NCBI GenBank assembly: GCA_025458865.1
Contig: JALORP010000030.1
Coordinates: 1-61,974, forward strand
DNA: 61,974 nt
Direction of reading: 5' to 3'
DNA from: Steroidobacteraceae bacterium
GTDB taxonomy: Bacteria; Pseudomonadota; Gammaproteobacteria; Steroidobacterales; Steroidobacteraceae
In this document: positions 33,824 to 43,854 of the stretch, in pieces
Layout of the letters: every line of letters begins with the position of its first letter
How positions within the stretch are numbered: position 1 is the stretch's first letter
Translations under genes and position numbers: made by a program
The notes under the pieces: generated by a model
What the model saw: only the letters and a program-made list of their open reading frames with translations
Told to the model about the DNA's origin: nothing
The model's database searches: none

Positions 33824-35880
33824 GGTGCTTCGATCGCGCCGATGGCGGCGGCCCCCCCCGACGGACGCAGCGTCCCGCGCTGGTCCGTGGCTGGCCGGGA
33901 GACCGTGAGCCGCGGCTGCGTGCTGACGGTCATCCGGATGCGCGAGTTCTCCGCCAGGGCTCCGGCAGTGAAAAGCGTGCGCCACACGTCGTCGTTGATC
34001 ATCGCCACCGACATTCCCGCGATGGCATGCGCAGCGAGCGCGGCGTCGAGCCGGTGCCAGAACTCGATGTAGGGGTGGTTCGCGAGTTCCCGCGGCCAGG
34101 TCTCCGCGGGCCCGAAGAAGTGCGTGTCCGCGAGCGTGAGGATGGCGTTGCCGTCAGGGTCGCGGTAGGGCTGGGGGCCGGGCAGGGACGCATCCGAGTC
34201 CGCGCCCTTCAGGAAAGCCTCGAAGTCGGCCGCAAAGGCGGCCGCGAAACCGGGCAACGCGTAGCGGGACTCGATCCTGCCCAGCATGATCTGGAGAAAG
34301 TCGTCCGTGCCGCCCGCGGCGACCTCGTACTCCCCGAGGGTCTCGGAGACTTCGTACGTGCCCGCGGGCACGCGGGCGAGAGCGCTGCCACGCGGCGCGT
34401 AATGCCGGACGGCAGGCCCGCCGGCGTCCGCGCCGGTCGAGATGATCGAGTCGGAGTACGTGATGCCCGCGGCGAGGTCCAGCACATCGGCCGCCGCGAC
34501 ACCATTTTCGTCGCCGACCTGGGGGTAATGCTTGCGGCTCAGGGACGCCCACCCGGGCTCGCCCACCGGCACGAGGATCTGGCTGAAGTCGATCGCCCCC
34601 AGGCGATTGTGTCCGGCGCTGCGGAAGTAGAACAGCGAACCCGTGAAGATGTCCTGCGGATAGCGCCCGCCGCCGATCTCCTGCACGACGTTTCCCGCGA
34701 CGATCGAGTGGCCGAGGATCAGGTGCTCGACCGCGTGGGCATTGCCGACCGTCGCGGCGATGCCGCCGGCGAGGTTGCGCCGGCCTAGGCTGTCGGTTCG
34801 CGGCACGCCCTGTGTCTCGTTCTCGACGATGGTGCAGGCGAGCAACTCCATGTAGCCGTTCGACATGTAAAGCCCGGCGCCGCGCCAGTAGCCCTGCGCC
34901 AGCACGAAGGGTGGCAGGCCCGGCGCAGGCGAGGCGAGGTTGCGGGCGATGGTGCTGCTGGTAACCCGCAGCGTCCGGCTGTTGCCGATGCCGCCGCCGT
35001 CCGAGTAGACGCCGCCGCCGTAGGTGAACAGCCCCTGGATCCGGTTGCCGGTGACGGCCGTTCGCGCGATGGTCGAAGTCGGGCGGGAACTGCCGGCGCC
35101 ACCCACGACGTAGACCCCGCCGCCGGCCGCCCCGCCGCCGAGGACGGAGTTTCCGCTGATCGTGCAGTCCTCGATTTCGACGATGTCCGCGTACACGGCG
35201 CCGCCGAAGGCGCCGCGATCGCGTGACGAATCGAAGTCCCCCTCCACGGAATTGCCGTACAGCCGGCAGTCGACGAGTTTCGCCACGCCCCAAACGGCGA
35301 GCGCGCCGCCGCGGGCCAGCGTCCACGGCTGGTCGTCCGGGGCCGTGACGGGAAGCCGCTGGGCGACGCTGCGCCCTCCGGTGATCGCCACGTTCACGAG
35401 CGTGAGGTCGCCGTAGACCGCGAGCACGCGTGCGCCCGGGTCGTCGCCGCCGGTCCATTCGAGGGTGATCCCGCGAGGCAGGGCCGACGCATCCATGACC
35501 ACGTCCTTGTGCGCGAAAAGGGCGGAGCGGCCATAGTCGCGGTCCAGGTACCCGACGAGGTAGGAAACGGGGCCGCTGGGCTCGTTGCGCATGCCCATCA
35601 CTTCGCCCTTCAGGATCGTGTGCTCCTCGGCGACCAGCGTGAGCGATATCGTGCCGCCGTCGAGCGACGGATCGAAGGTGATCGTCTGGCCCGCGATGGC
35701 GTGCGCCATGGCCGAGCGCAAGGTCACCGTGCCCGCCGGCGGCGCGGCGATGTCGGCAAGACTGTTCACGACGATCGGCGACGCCGGCGGCGTGCTGCCG
35801 CCGGAGTTGCCGCCACCGCCGCCACAGGCGGCCAGCGCGCCGGCTGCCAGCAGCACCAGAATCGCGCGTATTGTGCTCAT
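33820..35880 (-). CDS. Lipoprotein with right-handed beta-helix (parallel beta-helix repeats)
   Basis: 686 residues. It starts at 35880 with MSTIRAILVLLAAGALAAC, a type II signal with lipobox LAAC, followed by a Gly/Ser linker. The body has the rhythm of right-handed beta-helix proteins: short strands with recurring Gly, Asn and Ser (DCRLYGNSVEG, DCTISGNSVLGGGA, SSTIARNLAS, ACTIVENETQG). Such proteins often bind or cleave polysaccharides or are structural surface proteins; no catalytic signature was recognised. A C-terminal non-repeat region (about 520-686) ends in PSGGAAAIGAIEAP. The gene is convergent with the small lipoprotein and 99 bp upstream of the acyltransferase gene on the same strand. 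Confidence 0.75.
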   Translation of the reverse strand: MSTIRAILVLLAAGALAACGGGGGNSGGSTPPASPIVVNSLADIAAPPAGTVTLRSAMAHAIAGQTITFDPSLDGGTISLTLVAEEHTILKGEVMGMRNEPSGPVSYLVGYLDRDYGRSALFAHKDVVMDASALPRGITLEWTGGDDPGARVLAVYGDLTLVNVAITGGRSVAQRLPVTAPDDQPWTLARGGALAVWGVAKLVDCRLYGNSVEGDFDSSRDRGAFGGAVYADIVEIEDCTISGNSVLGGGAAGGGVYVVGGAGSSRPTSTIARTAVTGNRIQGLFTYGGGVYSDGGGIGNSRTLRVTSSTIARNLASPAPGLPPFVLAQGYWRGAGLYMSNGYMELLACTIVENETQGVPRTDSLGRRNLAGGIAATVGNAHAVEHLILGHSIVAGNVVQEIGGGRYPQDIFTGSLFYFRSAGHNRLGAIDFSQILVPVGEPGWASLSRKHYPQVGDENGVAAADVLDLAAGITYSDSIISTGADAGGPAVRHYAPRGSALARVPAGTYEVSETLGEYEVAAGGTDDFLQIMLGRIESRYALPGFAAAFAADFEAFLKGADSDASLPGPQPYRDPDGNAILTLADTHFFGPAETWPRELANHPYIEFWHRLDAALAAHAIAGMSVAMINDDVWRTLFTAGALAENSRIRMTVSTQPRLTVSRPATDQRGTLRPSGGAAAIGAIEAP

Positions 35881-35979
35881 GGATTCGTACTCTCCGCAGC
35901 CTGTCGCTGGCCTGATGCTAGGCGCGAGAAGGGCAGGCCCGCGTCCGTGAACTCCGCCGTGCCCGTCCACGCCGGGCAC

Positions 35980-36588
35980 TCACGGTGGCGGTGTACGGGG
36001 CGGCTTCAGACGGATGTCGCTCTCCTGGTCCGGCCGCCGCCCCCGCTTGTCCGTGTAAAAGGCGCGTATGCGCGCGAAATCGGCCTCCGCGTCGCCGGTC
36101 ATCTCCAGATAGGCGCCGATCCCGACGCTGCGTGTCGCGTAATCAATGAAGCCGAGGCCCACCGGGAGCCCGCCGGCGACGGCGATCTGGTAGAAGCCGG
36201 ACTTCCAGTGATCGGTCCGGGAACGAGTACCTTCCGGCGCGACCGCGAGCCACATCCATTCCTGGCGCGCGAATTCCTCGAGCAGCGTCGCGACGAAGCC
36301 GGTGCGTTCGCGACGGTTGATCGGGATGCCTCCCATGCGGATGAACAGGCGGCGCAGCGGCCAGCGGAACAGGCTGTCCTTGCCCATCCAGTGCGCGGGC
36401 AGGCCGGCCGCGAACTTGAACAGGACGCCGACGATGAAGTCCCAGTTCGAGGTATGGGGATAGACGACGATGATGCCCTTAGGCGCGGGCGGCGGCACGA
36501 ACACGCTGCGCCAGCCGAAGGCACGCAGTGCCGCCGCGGCGAATCGCTGTAGGAGGGATGTGCGGACTCCGGCCTGCGGTGTGGTCAT
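35980..36588 (-). CDS. PlsC-like 1-acyl-glycerol-phosphate acyltransferase family protein
   Basis: About 202 residues of the LPLAT family, which transfers acyl groups to lysophospholipids or related lipids at the inner membrane. The catalytic HxxxxD is HTSNWD, and the substrate motif PEGTRSRTDHWKSGFY matches the EGTRS element. GGIPINRRER is also typical. The start is uncertain: ATGs at 36588, 36594 and 36609 are in frame and none has a clear ribosome-binding site. It is divergent from the autotransporter gene. The lipid substrate cannot be told from sequence. Confidence 0.82.
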   Translation of the reverse strand: MTTPQAGVRTSLLQRFAAAALRAFGWRSVFVPPPAPKGIIVVYPHTSNWDFIVGVLFKFAAGLPAHWMGKDSLFRWPLRRLFIRMGGIPINRRERTGFVATLLEEFARQEWMWLAVAPEGTRSRTDHWKSGFYQIAVAGGLPVGLGFIDYATRSVGIGAYLEMTGDAEADFARIRAFYTDKRGRRPDQESDIRLKPPRTPPP

Positions 36589-36762
36589 CTGCATGCCGCA
36601 TGGTTGCACGGCGGCGTGACATGGGCACGGTTAGTCGACGCTCGTTTCCCCTTCAGGTCAATCCGGCGTTCTACCTGCCGCAGGACGGCAGCCCGGTATT
36701 GTTGCCAATGCCACAAGGCCCAGACTTCTGGCAGAACTGGCCCGGGACCAGGGAGACCGCTC

Positions 36763-39700
36763 ATGATCAGCACGCCGACCCGCGACAACCACGGCAGCGC
36801 CCCGGCGGCGCCCGTCCGTACAGCCCACTCACGGAATTGGCGCCTGGCCGTAGCCATTGCCGCCGCCTGCTCCGCGGGATCGGCGCTGGCCGGACCCGAC
36901 CCCTGCAGCCTCGTGGATGGCGTGCTGACCTGCAGCGGGGACCAGTCCGACGGCGTGAGCGTCCAGGTCACGCGCTTCACGCCCGAGGTGACGACGCTGA
37001 ACGTCACCGGTCTCACCGCGCCGATCGAAACGACCACCACGGCCGGGATCTCCTTCCGCACCGAGACCGGCAGCCGGATGACGATGACGGTGGGCGAGAG
37101 CGCCGCGCCGGTGACGCTCGAGACCGGCGGCACGGGCGCCTCAGGCATCGGCATCCTCGTCGACAGCGTGGGCGCGAACTCCGGCGTTTCGTCGATTCCG
37201 GCGCTGAATCTGCTGATTCCCGATGGACCGGCGGGCGCAGGCGGGCCTGTCACGGTGACGAGCTTCGCCGGCATCACGACCACCGGCGACGGGGCCCACG
37301 GCATGTTCGCGCAGAACTCGATCGGGGGCTACAGCCCGCTCGTGGTCGGGTCCCTGCAGAACTTCGACGCCGAGGACCACGAATACCGGGTCCAGGCGGT
37401 GGACGGGCTCGAGAGCAACGTCGGACAGGAGATCACCGGCAGCCGCGGCGGGACGTTCACGCTGAATGCGGACGGCACGCTCGAATTCGAACAGGACGAG
37501 GGCTTCGAGCTGCCGCCCGGCGACGAGTGGTCAACGAGCCTGGCCTACACCGTGCACGCCAACGGGCAGCGACTCGCTGACGCCGTCGTCACGGTTCGCT
37601 ACACGCGCAACGACGCCGGCGAAGTCGAGATGCACACCTATGCCGAGTTCCCGGACTTCGGCATCGGCGGGCTGGACGAACCCGGCGAGCCGCCGCTGTT
37701 CCCCGACATGCAGCGCTACGTCGACAACCTGTTGGCCGATGCCGGCGTCACGGCGGTCGGCGACAGCATCATCGTCAGGAATGCCGGAGATATCACGACC
37801 CATGGCGCAGGCGCCTACGGAGTGGCCGTTCAGACGCAAAGCGGCACGGGCTCGGCCGGCCGCGACGGCTGCTTCTTCTGCGGTGAGCCCACGGCCGGTG
37901 GTCCCGGCGCCAACGGCGCCGGAATCGAGGTCACCCACGACGGGAGCATCGTCACGCATGGCGAAGCTTCGGCCGGAATCGCGGTCCTCAGTCGCGGTGG
38001 CACCGGCGGCCGGGGAGGCGAGGGCAGCACCTGGTATTCCGGACGTGCGGGCGGTCGCGGCGGAGATGGCGGTGACCTCGCCATCGACGGCCATGGCAGC
38101 ATCCAGACGGAGGCTGGCAACGCGATCGGCATCCTCGCCATCAGCGAGGGCGGTATCGGCGGCTACGGCGGTGAGGGCGTCGGCTTCACGAGCGGGGCCC
38201 GGGGCGGCGTGGGCGGTCATGCCGGCGATGTCCTGGTCGACGGAAGCTTCGATATCCGGACGGCCGGCATCGGCTCCCACGCGATCTGGGGCAAGAGCAT
38301 CGGCGGCAGCGGTGGCACGGGCGGCAGCGCGGGCTGGATCGGCACGGGATCCGGCGGCGGTGGCGGCGAAGCCAGCGACGGCGGCCGGGTAGACGTCATC
38401 AATTCCGGCACGCTGCTGACCCAGGGTGCCGGTGCCCACGGGCTCTACGGCCAGAGCGTCGGCGGCTTCGGCGGCGACGGCGGCGAGGCGTCGGGGATCT
38501 TCGTGGCCTGGGGCGGCCACGGCGCCAGCGCGGGCAGCGGCGGCGAGGTGTTCCTGCGCAATGCGGCCTCGGGCTCGATCACGACGCTGGGCGACTACTC
38601 GAACGCTATCTTCGGCCAGAGCATCGGCGGCGGCGGCGGCAGCGGCGGCAGTGGCTCGGCCATCGCCGGCATCGGCGGCGCGGCCCACGCCGGCGGCCTC
38701 GGCGGAAACGTCACGGCCGAGAACGCGGGCGCGATCAGCACCCGCGGCCTTTATGCGCGCGGCATCCTGGTCCAGAGCATCGGCGGCGGCGGCGGCGACG
38801 GCGGCGACAGCGCCGGAATTGTCGGTATCGGCGGTGCCGGAGGCGCGGCCAGCGATGCGGGCGACGCGACAGTGCTCAATACGGGCACCATCGCCACGTT
38901 TGGCGCGCGCTCGGCGGCGGTCTATGCCCAGAGCGTCGGCGGCGGCGGCGGCAGCGGCGGCGATTCCGGCGGCCTGGTCGGCATCGGCGGCACGGGCGAC
39001 GGCGGCGGCGCGGGCGGCGACGTCCGGGTCACCAACGAGGGAGCGATCTACACGCTGGGCCAGGCCTCGGACGGCGTCTTCGCCCAGAGCGTCGGCGGCG
39101 GTGGCGGCAGCGGTGGCGTCGGTGGCGGCCTGGTCGGCATCGGCGGCTCGGGCGACGGCGGTGGGCGGGGCGGCACGGTGGACGTGTTGAACAGCGGTAC
39201 CCTCGTGCTGGCCGGCGACTATTCGCGCGGCGTCTTCGCGCAGAGCATCGGCGGTGGTGGCGGCGACGGCGGTGGGTCCGGCGGCCTGTTTGCGGCGATC
39301 GGCGGCAGCGGCGGCACGGCCAGCGAGGGCGGCGCCGTGTCGGTCGGAAACACCGGCAGCATCGTCTCGATGGGCGACGTGTCCTTCGGTGTTTTCGCGC
39401 AGAGCGTCGGAGGTGGGGGCGGGAGCGGTGCGGGCGCCGGCGCGCAGTTCGCCGCGATCGGCGGCAACGGCGGCGCAGGCGGCGATGGCGGACGCGTTGA
39501 AGTGGCGAATGCAGGCTCCATCGCGACGGATGGATTCTTCTCGCTGGCCGTGTTCGCGCAAAGCGTGGGCGGCGGCGGTGGCGGTGGCGCGGGGGCCGGT
39601 GCGCTTTTCGCCGCCATCGGTGGCGATGGCGGGACGGCCGGCGAGGGCGGCGTCGTGCAGGTGGGCAATGCCGGCGCGCTGCGCACGTCGGGACAGTATT

Positions 39701-42700
39701 CCTACGGCGTGTTCGCGCAGAGCATCGGCGGCGGCGGCGGCTACGGCGCCGGAACCGGGGCCTGGTTCGCCTCGCTCGGTGGCAAGGGCGGCGCCGGCGG
39801 CGGTGGCGGCCTGGTGGAGGTGGACAACGAGGGTGCGATCCGCACGGACGGGGAGTGGTCGCACGCGGTGTTCGCGCAGAGCGTGGGCGGCGGTGGCGGC
39901 AGTGGCGGCGGTAGCGGCGCCTTCTACGTCGCGATGGGCGGGGACGGCGGCGGCGGCGGCCGTGGCGGCGACGTGGATGTCGAGAACCGCGGCCTGCTCC
40001 AGACCTTCGGTCTCGGCGCCCGCGGCATTCACGCCGAGAGCGTGGGAGGCGGCGGCGGTACCGGCGCCGGCTCGGGCGCGGTGTTCGTCTCGCTCGGCGG
40101 CGACGGCGGCGAGGGCAGCGCCGGCGGCGACGTGGACGTCCTCAACTCGGGCAGCATCTCCACGGCTGGCCACCTCTCGCACGCCATCTACGCGGTCAGC
40201 GTGGGCGGTGGCGGTGGCAGCGCGTCGAACTCCGGCGCGATGTTCGTCAACCTCGGCGGCGACGGTGGCGACGGCGCCAGCGGGGGCGTCGTCACGGTGG
40301 TGAACCGCGGCGACCTCGTGACCACGGGCCATGCCTCGAGCGGAGTCTGGGCGCAGAGCATCGGAGGCGGCGGCGGCAACGGCGGCGGAGCGACTGCCAT
40401 CGGCATCGCGCCGAACATCTCGGTGGGCATCGCGCTCGGGGGCGATGGCGGCGCCGGCGGCCTGGGCGAGCAGGTCACGGTGGACAACCAGGGCCTGGTC
40501 GCCACCAGCGGCAGCCACAGCCACGGCATCTTCGCGCAAAGCGTCGGCGGCAGTGGCGGTGCGGGCGGCAGTGCGCTCTCCATCTCGGCGACGGCGCCCG
40601 TGATCGAGCAGATCCCGATCGCGGTCAATGTGTCGATCGCCGTGGGCGGTGACGGTGGCGCCGGTGGCCACGGCGGTGTCGTCGAAGTCGCACAGGACGG
40701 AATCGTCTGGACGCGCGGTTTCCGCGCCTACGGCGTGTTCGCTCAGAGCGTGGGTGGCAGCGGCGGCGACGGCGGCAACGCCACCGCCATCTCGCTCAAC
40801 GTCAACACCGACGTCAGCGGCACCGTGGCGATCGGAGGCGACGGCGGCGCGGCCGGCAGCGGCGACGAAGTGCGCGTGGCGAGCCTCGGCACCGTCATCA
40901 CCGAGGGTGCCCACTCGGTGGGCATCCTGGCCCAGAGCGTGGGTGGCAGCGGCGGCACGGGCGGCGACTCCACCACCGTGAGCGTGGATCTCAGCTTCCC
41001 GATGAGTCCGGAGGATCTCGTCCCGATGCCGGGCATGTCCTTCGACGTCTCCATCGGCGGCGACGGCGGCGCCGGTGGCATCGGCGGCGACGTTACGGTC
41101 ACGGCATCCGGGACGATCGCGACCGCCGGCGTCTTCGCGAGCGGCATCCTCGCGCAGAGCGTCGGCGGCGGCGGCGGCGCGGGCGGCGACGCGCGCAGCT
41201 TCCAGATCGACCTGAGCGCCAATCCGACGGATTTCCTGCCGTTCATGGACCTGATCCAGTTCGACGCGACGCTGGTCATCGGCGGCACCGGCGGCGACGG
41301 TGGCAACGGCGGCATCGTCGACGTGGCCAGCGACGCCGTCGTCACGACCGACGGTGCGTTCGCCCACGGCCTCGTGGCGCAGAGCGTAGGCGGCGGCGGC
41401 GGCGCGGGCGGCAGCGCGCTGACTTTCGCATTCTCGAACACGGAATTGCCCATCGACATCCCGCCGCTCGACGATCTGAACGAGTTGACCAACCTCAACA
41501 TGGTCATGGAAGGCGGCGGCGGCGCGGCCGGCGATGGTGGCGCGGTGACCGTGCGTGCCGGCGGATCGATCAGCACCAGCGGCGACTTCGCGAACGGCCT
41601 CGTGGCGCAGAGCGTGGCCGGTGGCGGAGGCATGGCCGGCATCGTCAACGCCAACGGCGTGACGACCACGACCTTCGGCAGCGCGATGCGCGGCCTGCTG
41701 AGCCTCATTCCGGGCTCCGGCGTCGGCTTCTTCGGCAGCGTTGGTGGCAGCGGCACGGCCGGCGGCGTGACGATCGAGTATGACGGCGACATCGTGACCA
41801 CCGGCGACGGCGCCCACGGCGTCCTGGCGCAGAGCGCGGCCGGCCTGGGAACCGGCGGGGACGTGGACCTGACGCTGAGCGGGCGTGTCATCGCCCGCGG
41901 CCTCGACGCGCACGGCGTGTACGCGCAGAGCGTGGGCATCGCGGGACGGGGCGACATCGGCCTCAGGCTGGAGGAAGGCATCATCCTCGGCGGCTCGGGG
42001 ACGGGTAGCGGCGTGCTCCTGGCGGATGGCGCGGACAACTCCGTGGTCAATCGGGGCACCATCGGATCCTCGCTGCTGGTGGATGGCAATGCGATCACCG
42101 CCGGCTCCGGCAACGAGTTCGTGGCCAACTACGGGATGCTGGTCGGCTCGATCCGGCTCGGGGGAGGCGCCAATGCCCTGGACAGCTACGGCGAGCTGCT
42201 GACGGGCGCTGTCCTCGACGTGGGGGCCGGCAACCGCGTGCTGAACGCCGGCGTGCTGTCGCCCGGAGGGACGGGCCGGATTCTGGCGACGACGGTCGTG
42301 GGCGACCTGCTGCAGGTCGGCGAGGGCAGCTACCTGGTCGACGTCGACCTGACGCTCGGCCTGTCCGACCGGCTGGACGTTGCGGGCAGCGCGGACGTCT
42401 TCGGCCAGCTGCGCGTGAACCTGCTCGACGCCGGCGGCGTCGTCCCTGGAGCCCATGCGCTGACGCTGCTTTCGAGCGGCGGAGGGCTCGCCAGCAGCGA
42501 ACTCCGCCTGGCGGCACCGCGGTCGGCAGTCGTGCGCTACGATCTCGCGGCCGTCGGCGGCACGGGGCTGGAGTTGCGCTACAGCGTCGACTTCGCGCCC
42601 CCGGACCTCGCCGCGAACGCCGCGGCACTCGGTGCGCACGTCAATGCCATCCAGGCGGCGGGGAGCTCCGACGAGATCCACCCGCTGGTCAACCGGCTGG

Positions 42701-43695
42701 TGGCGCAGCCGGACGTCGACCGGCTCGAGGCAGCCTACGGCCGGCTGAGCCCCCACGCGCACCTCGCGGACAATGCGACCCGTCTCTTCGCGAGCCTCGG
42801 ATTCGACCAGGCGATGCACAGCTGTCGCGTGCGTGAGGGCGACTTCCGCTTCGTGAGCGAGGGTCGTTGCACGTGGTTCCGTTACGACCAGAGCGACACC
42901 CGCCGCGAGGCGGCGGAGTTCACGCCGGCCGTCAAGGAGAGCGGCAGCCACCTGAGCGGCGGCTGGCAGTCGGCGATCAGCCCCCGCTGGCACGCGGGCC
43001 TGGCGCTCGGCTACGAGACGAGCGACCTCGACATCAGCGGCCTGACCGAGCGGGAGGCACACCAGTACCTCGTCGGCGGCATCCTCAAGGGACGCTTCGC
43101 CGGCAGCCTGTTCACGGTCTCCGGCAGCTTCGGTTTCGGCGAACACGACGTCGAGCGCCAGGTCGACCTGCCGGATGCGGGCGTGACCGCCGTGGGCAGC
43201 CGCGACGTCGACCTTGCTGCACTGCACCTGCGCTATTCATACGACGTCGAATGGAGGCGGTCCTACCTGCGGCCCGCCGTCGACCTCGGCTTCACTTCGG
43301 TGGACGCGGGCAGACTCACGGAGAGCGGGGCCGGCGCGGCGAGCCTGCGGATCCTCGAGGGCGAGGAGAACTACGTCACGCTGCAGCCTTCGCTGGAGGC
43401 GGGAGGCGAGCTGGTCCTCGGCGCCGGGGCGCTGCTGCGGCCTTACCTGCGCCTCGGGGTCAACCTGCTGCTGTCGGGCGAGGAGCAGGACATCACGGCG
43501 GGGCTCGCGGGCGCCCCGGCAGGCGTGGCGCCTTTCACGCAGACGACGCGGCTGGACGGTGACTTCACGAGCGTTGCCGCCGGCATCGACGTGCTGTGGA
43601 CGAACGACTTCACCCTGCAGCTCGGCTACTCGGGGCAGTATGCCGACACCTGGGATTCAGAGGCAGCATTCCTGAAGCTCTCCTACGGCTTCTGA
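36763..43695 (+). CDS. Giant glycine-rich autotransporter with tandem QSVGGGGG repeats
   Basis: 2310 residues. The extended signal peptide (about 1-42: charged N-region, then LAVAIAAACSAGSALAG) is followed by a conserved-type CSLVDGVLTC start. An apparent cadherin/VCBS-like insert lies at about 200-290 (GTFTLNADGTLEFEQDEGF, YTVHANGQRL). From about residue 350 to 1730 there are about 22 copies of a 55-70-residue unit, each with a motif like GVFAQSVGGGGGSGG plus T/A-rich strands. These presumably stack as a beta-solenoid passenger. A beta-helical stem leads to the barrel at about 2030-2310, ending in LKLSYGF with the terminal Phe required for outer-membrane insertion. The start at 36763 was chosen for its signal peptide and GGGAGA. 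The likely role is adhesion or biofilm; no protease triad was seen. Confidence 0.9.
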   Translation: MISTPTRDNHGSAPAAPVRTAHSRNWRLAVAIAAACSAGSALAGPDPCSLVDGVLTCSGDQSDGVSVQVTRFTPEVTTLNVTGLTAPIETTTTAGISFRTETGSRMTMTVGESAAPVTLETGGTGASGIGILVDSVGANSGVSSIPALNLLIPDGPAGAGGPVTVTSFAGITTTGDGAHGMFAQNSIGGYSPLVVGSLQNFDAEDHEYRVQAVDGLESNVGQEITGSRGGTFTLNADGTLEFEQDEGFELPPGDEWSTSLAYTVHANGQRLADAVVTVRYTRNDAGEVEMHTYAEFPDFGIGGLDEPGEPPLFPDMQRYVDNLLADAGVTAVGDSIIVRNAGDITTHGAGAYGVAVQTQSGTGSAGRDGCFFCGEPTAGGPGANGAGIEVTHDGSIVTHGEASAGIAVLSRGGTGGRGGEGSTWYSGRAGGRGGDGGDLAIDGHGSIQTEAGNAIGILAISEGGIGGYGGEGVGFTSGARGGVGGHAGDVLVDGSFDIRTAGIGSHAIWGKSIGGSGGTGGSAGWIGTGSGGGGGEASDGGRVDVINSGTLLTQGAGAHGLYGQSVGGFGGDGGEASGIFVAWGGHGASAGSGGEVFLRNAASGSITTLGDYSNAIFGQSIGGGGGSGGSGSAIAGIGGAAHAGGLGGNVTAENAGAISTRGLYARGILVQSIGGGGGDGGDSAGIVGIGGAGGAASDAGDATVLNTGTIATFGARSAAVYAQSVGGGGGSGGDSGGLVGIGGTGDGGGAGGDVRVTNEGAIYTLGQASDGVFAQSVGGGGGSGGVGGGLVGIGGSGDGGGRGGTVDVLNSGTLVLAGDYSRGVFAQSIGGGGGDGGGSGGLFAAIGGSGGTASEGGAVSVGNTGSIVSMGDVSFGVFAQSVGGGGGSGAGAGAQFAAIGGNGGAGGDGGRVEVANAGSIATDGFFSLAVFAQSVGGGGGGGAGAGALFAAIGGDGGTAGEGGVVQVGNAGALRTSGQYSYGVFAQSIGGGGGYGAGTGAWFASLGGKGGAGGGGGLVEVDNEGAIRTDGEWSHAVFAQSVGGGGGSGGGSGAFYVAMGGDGGGGGRGGDVDVENRGLLQTFGLGARGIHAESVGGGGGTGAGSGAVFVSLGGDGGEGSAGGDVDVLNSGSISTAGHLSHAIYAVSVGGGGGSASNSGAMFVNLGGDGGDGASGGVVTVVNRGDLVTTGHASSGVWAQSIGGGGGNGGGATAIGIAPNISVGIALGGDGGAGGLGEQVTVDNQGLVATSGSHSHGIFAQSVGGSGGAGGSALSISATAPVIEQIPIAVNVSIAVGGDGGAGGHGGVVEVAQDGIVWTRGFRAYGVFAQSVGGSGGDGGNATAISLNVNTDVSGTVAIGGDGGAAGSGDEVRVASLGTVITEGAHSVGILAQSVGGSGGTGGDSTTVSVDLSFPMSPEDLVPMPGMSFDVSIGGDGGAGGIGGDVTVTASGTIATAGVFASGILAQSVGGGGGAGGDARSFQIDLSANPTDFLPFMDLIQFDATLVIGGTGGDGGNGGIVDVASDAVVTTDGAFAHGLVAQSVGGGGGAGGSALTFAFSNTELPIDIPPLDDLNELTNLNMVMEGGGGAAGDGGAVTVRAGGSISTSGDFANGLVAQSVAGGGGMAGIVNANGVTTTTFGSAMRGLLSLIPGSGVGFFGSVGGSGTAGGVTIEYDGDIVTTGDGAHGVLAQSAAGLGTGGDVDLTLSGRVIARGLDAHGVYAQSVGIAGRGDIGLRLEEGIILGGSGTGSGVLLADGADNSVVNRGTIGSSLLVDGNAITAGSGNEFVANYGMLVGSIRLGGGANALDSYGELLTGAVLDVGAGNRVLNAGVLSPGGTGRILATTVVGDLLQVGEGSYLVDVDLTLGLSDRLDVAGSADVFGQLRVNLLDAGGVVPGAHALTLLSSGGGLASSELRLAAPRSAVVRYDLAAVGGTGLELRYSVDFAPPDLAANAAALGAHVNAIQAAGSSDEIHPLVNRLVAQPDVDRLEAAYGRLSPHAHLADNATRLFASLGFDQAMHSCRVREGDFRFVSEGRCTWFRYDQSDTRREAAEFTPAVKESGSHLSGGWQSAISPRWHAGLALGYETSDLDISGLTEREAHQYLVGGILKGRFAGSLFTVSGSFGFGEHDVERQVDLPDAGVTAVGSRDVDLAALHLRYSYDVEWRRSYLRPAVDLGFTSVDAGRLTESGAGAASLRILEGEENYVTLQPSLEAGGELVLGAGALLRPYLRLGVNLLLSGEEQDITAGLAGAPAGVAPFTQTTRLDGDFTSVAAGIDVLWTNDFTLQLGYSGQYADTWDSEAAFLKLSYGF

Positions 43696-43854
43696 GATGA
43701 GGCCAGCGATCGCCGCAGGAGCGTTGAATCCGCCGCCGCTGCTGGCGCGATCAGCTGGCGTGGGAACAGGTGGCCGAGGCGGGCCGGGCCAGGCTCGGCC
43801 CTCGCGGCCGCCGAAGGCTAGCGTCACGCGCGCGAGCGGCGCAGGATCCAGAGC
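43696..43854 (+). other. Gap between the autotransporter and epimerase genes
   Basis: 159 bp without a gene. A weak GC hairpin (GGGCCG 43781-43786 with CGGCCC 43796-43801) has no T-run. No clear promoter was found. Confidence 0.3.

Noticed and set aside
38280-41940. Regularly spaced repeats, considered as CRISPR or satellite DNA
   Set aside because: They are in frame, vary at synonymous and conservative sites, and encode protein repeats between a signal peptide and a barrel.
37531-43227. 1898-codon open frame on the minus strand across the autotransporter gene
   Set aside because: It mirrors the GC-periodic Gly/Ala repeats of the real gene; its translation is low-complexity, without start signal or family motif.
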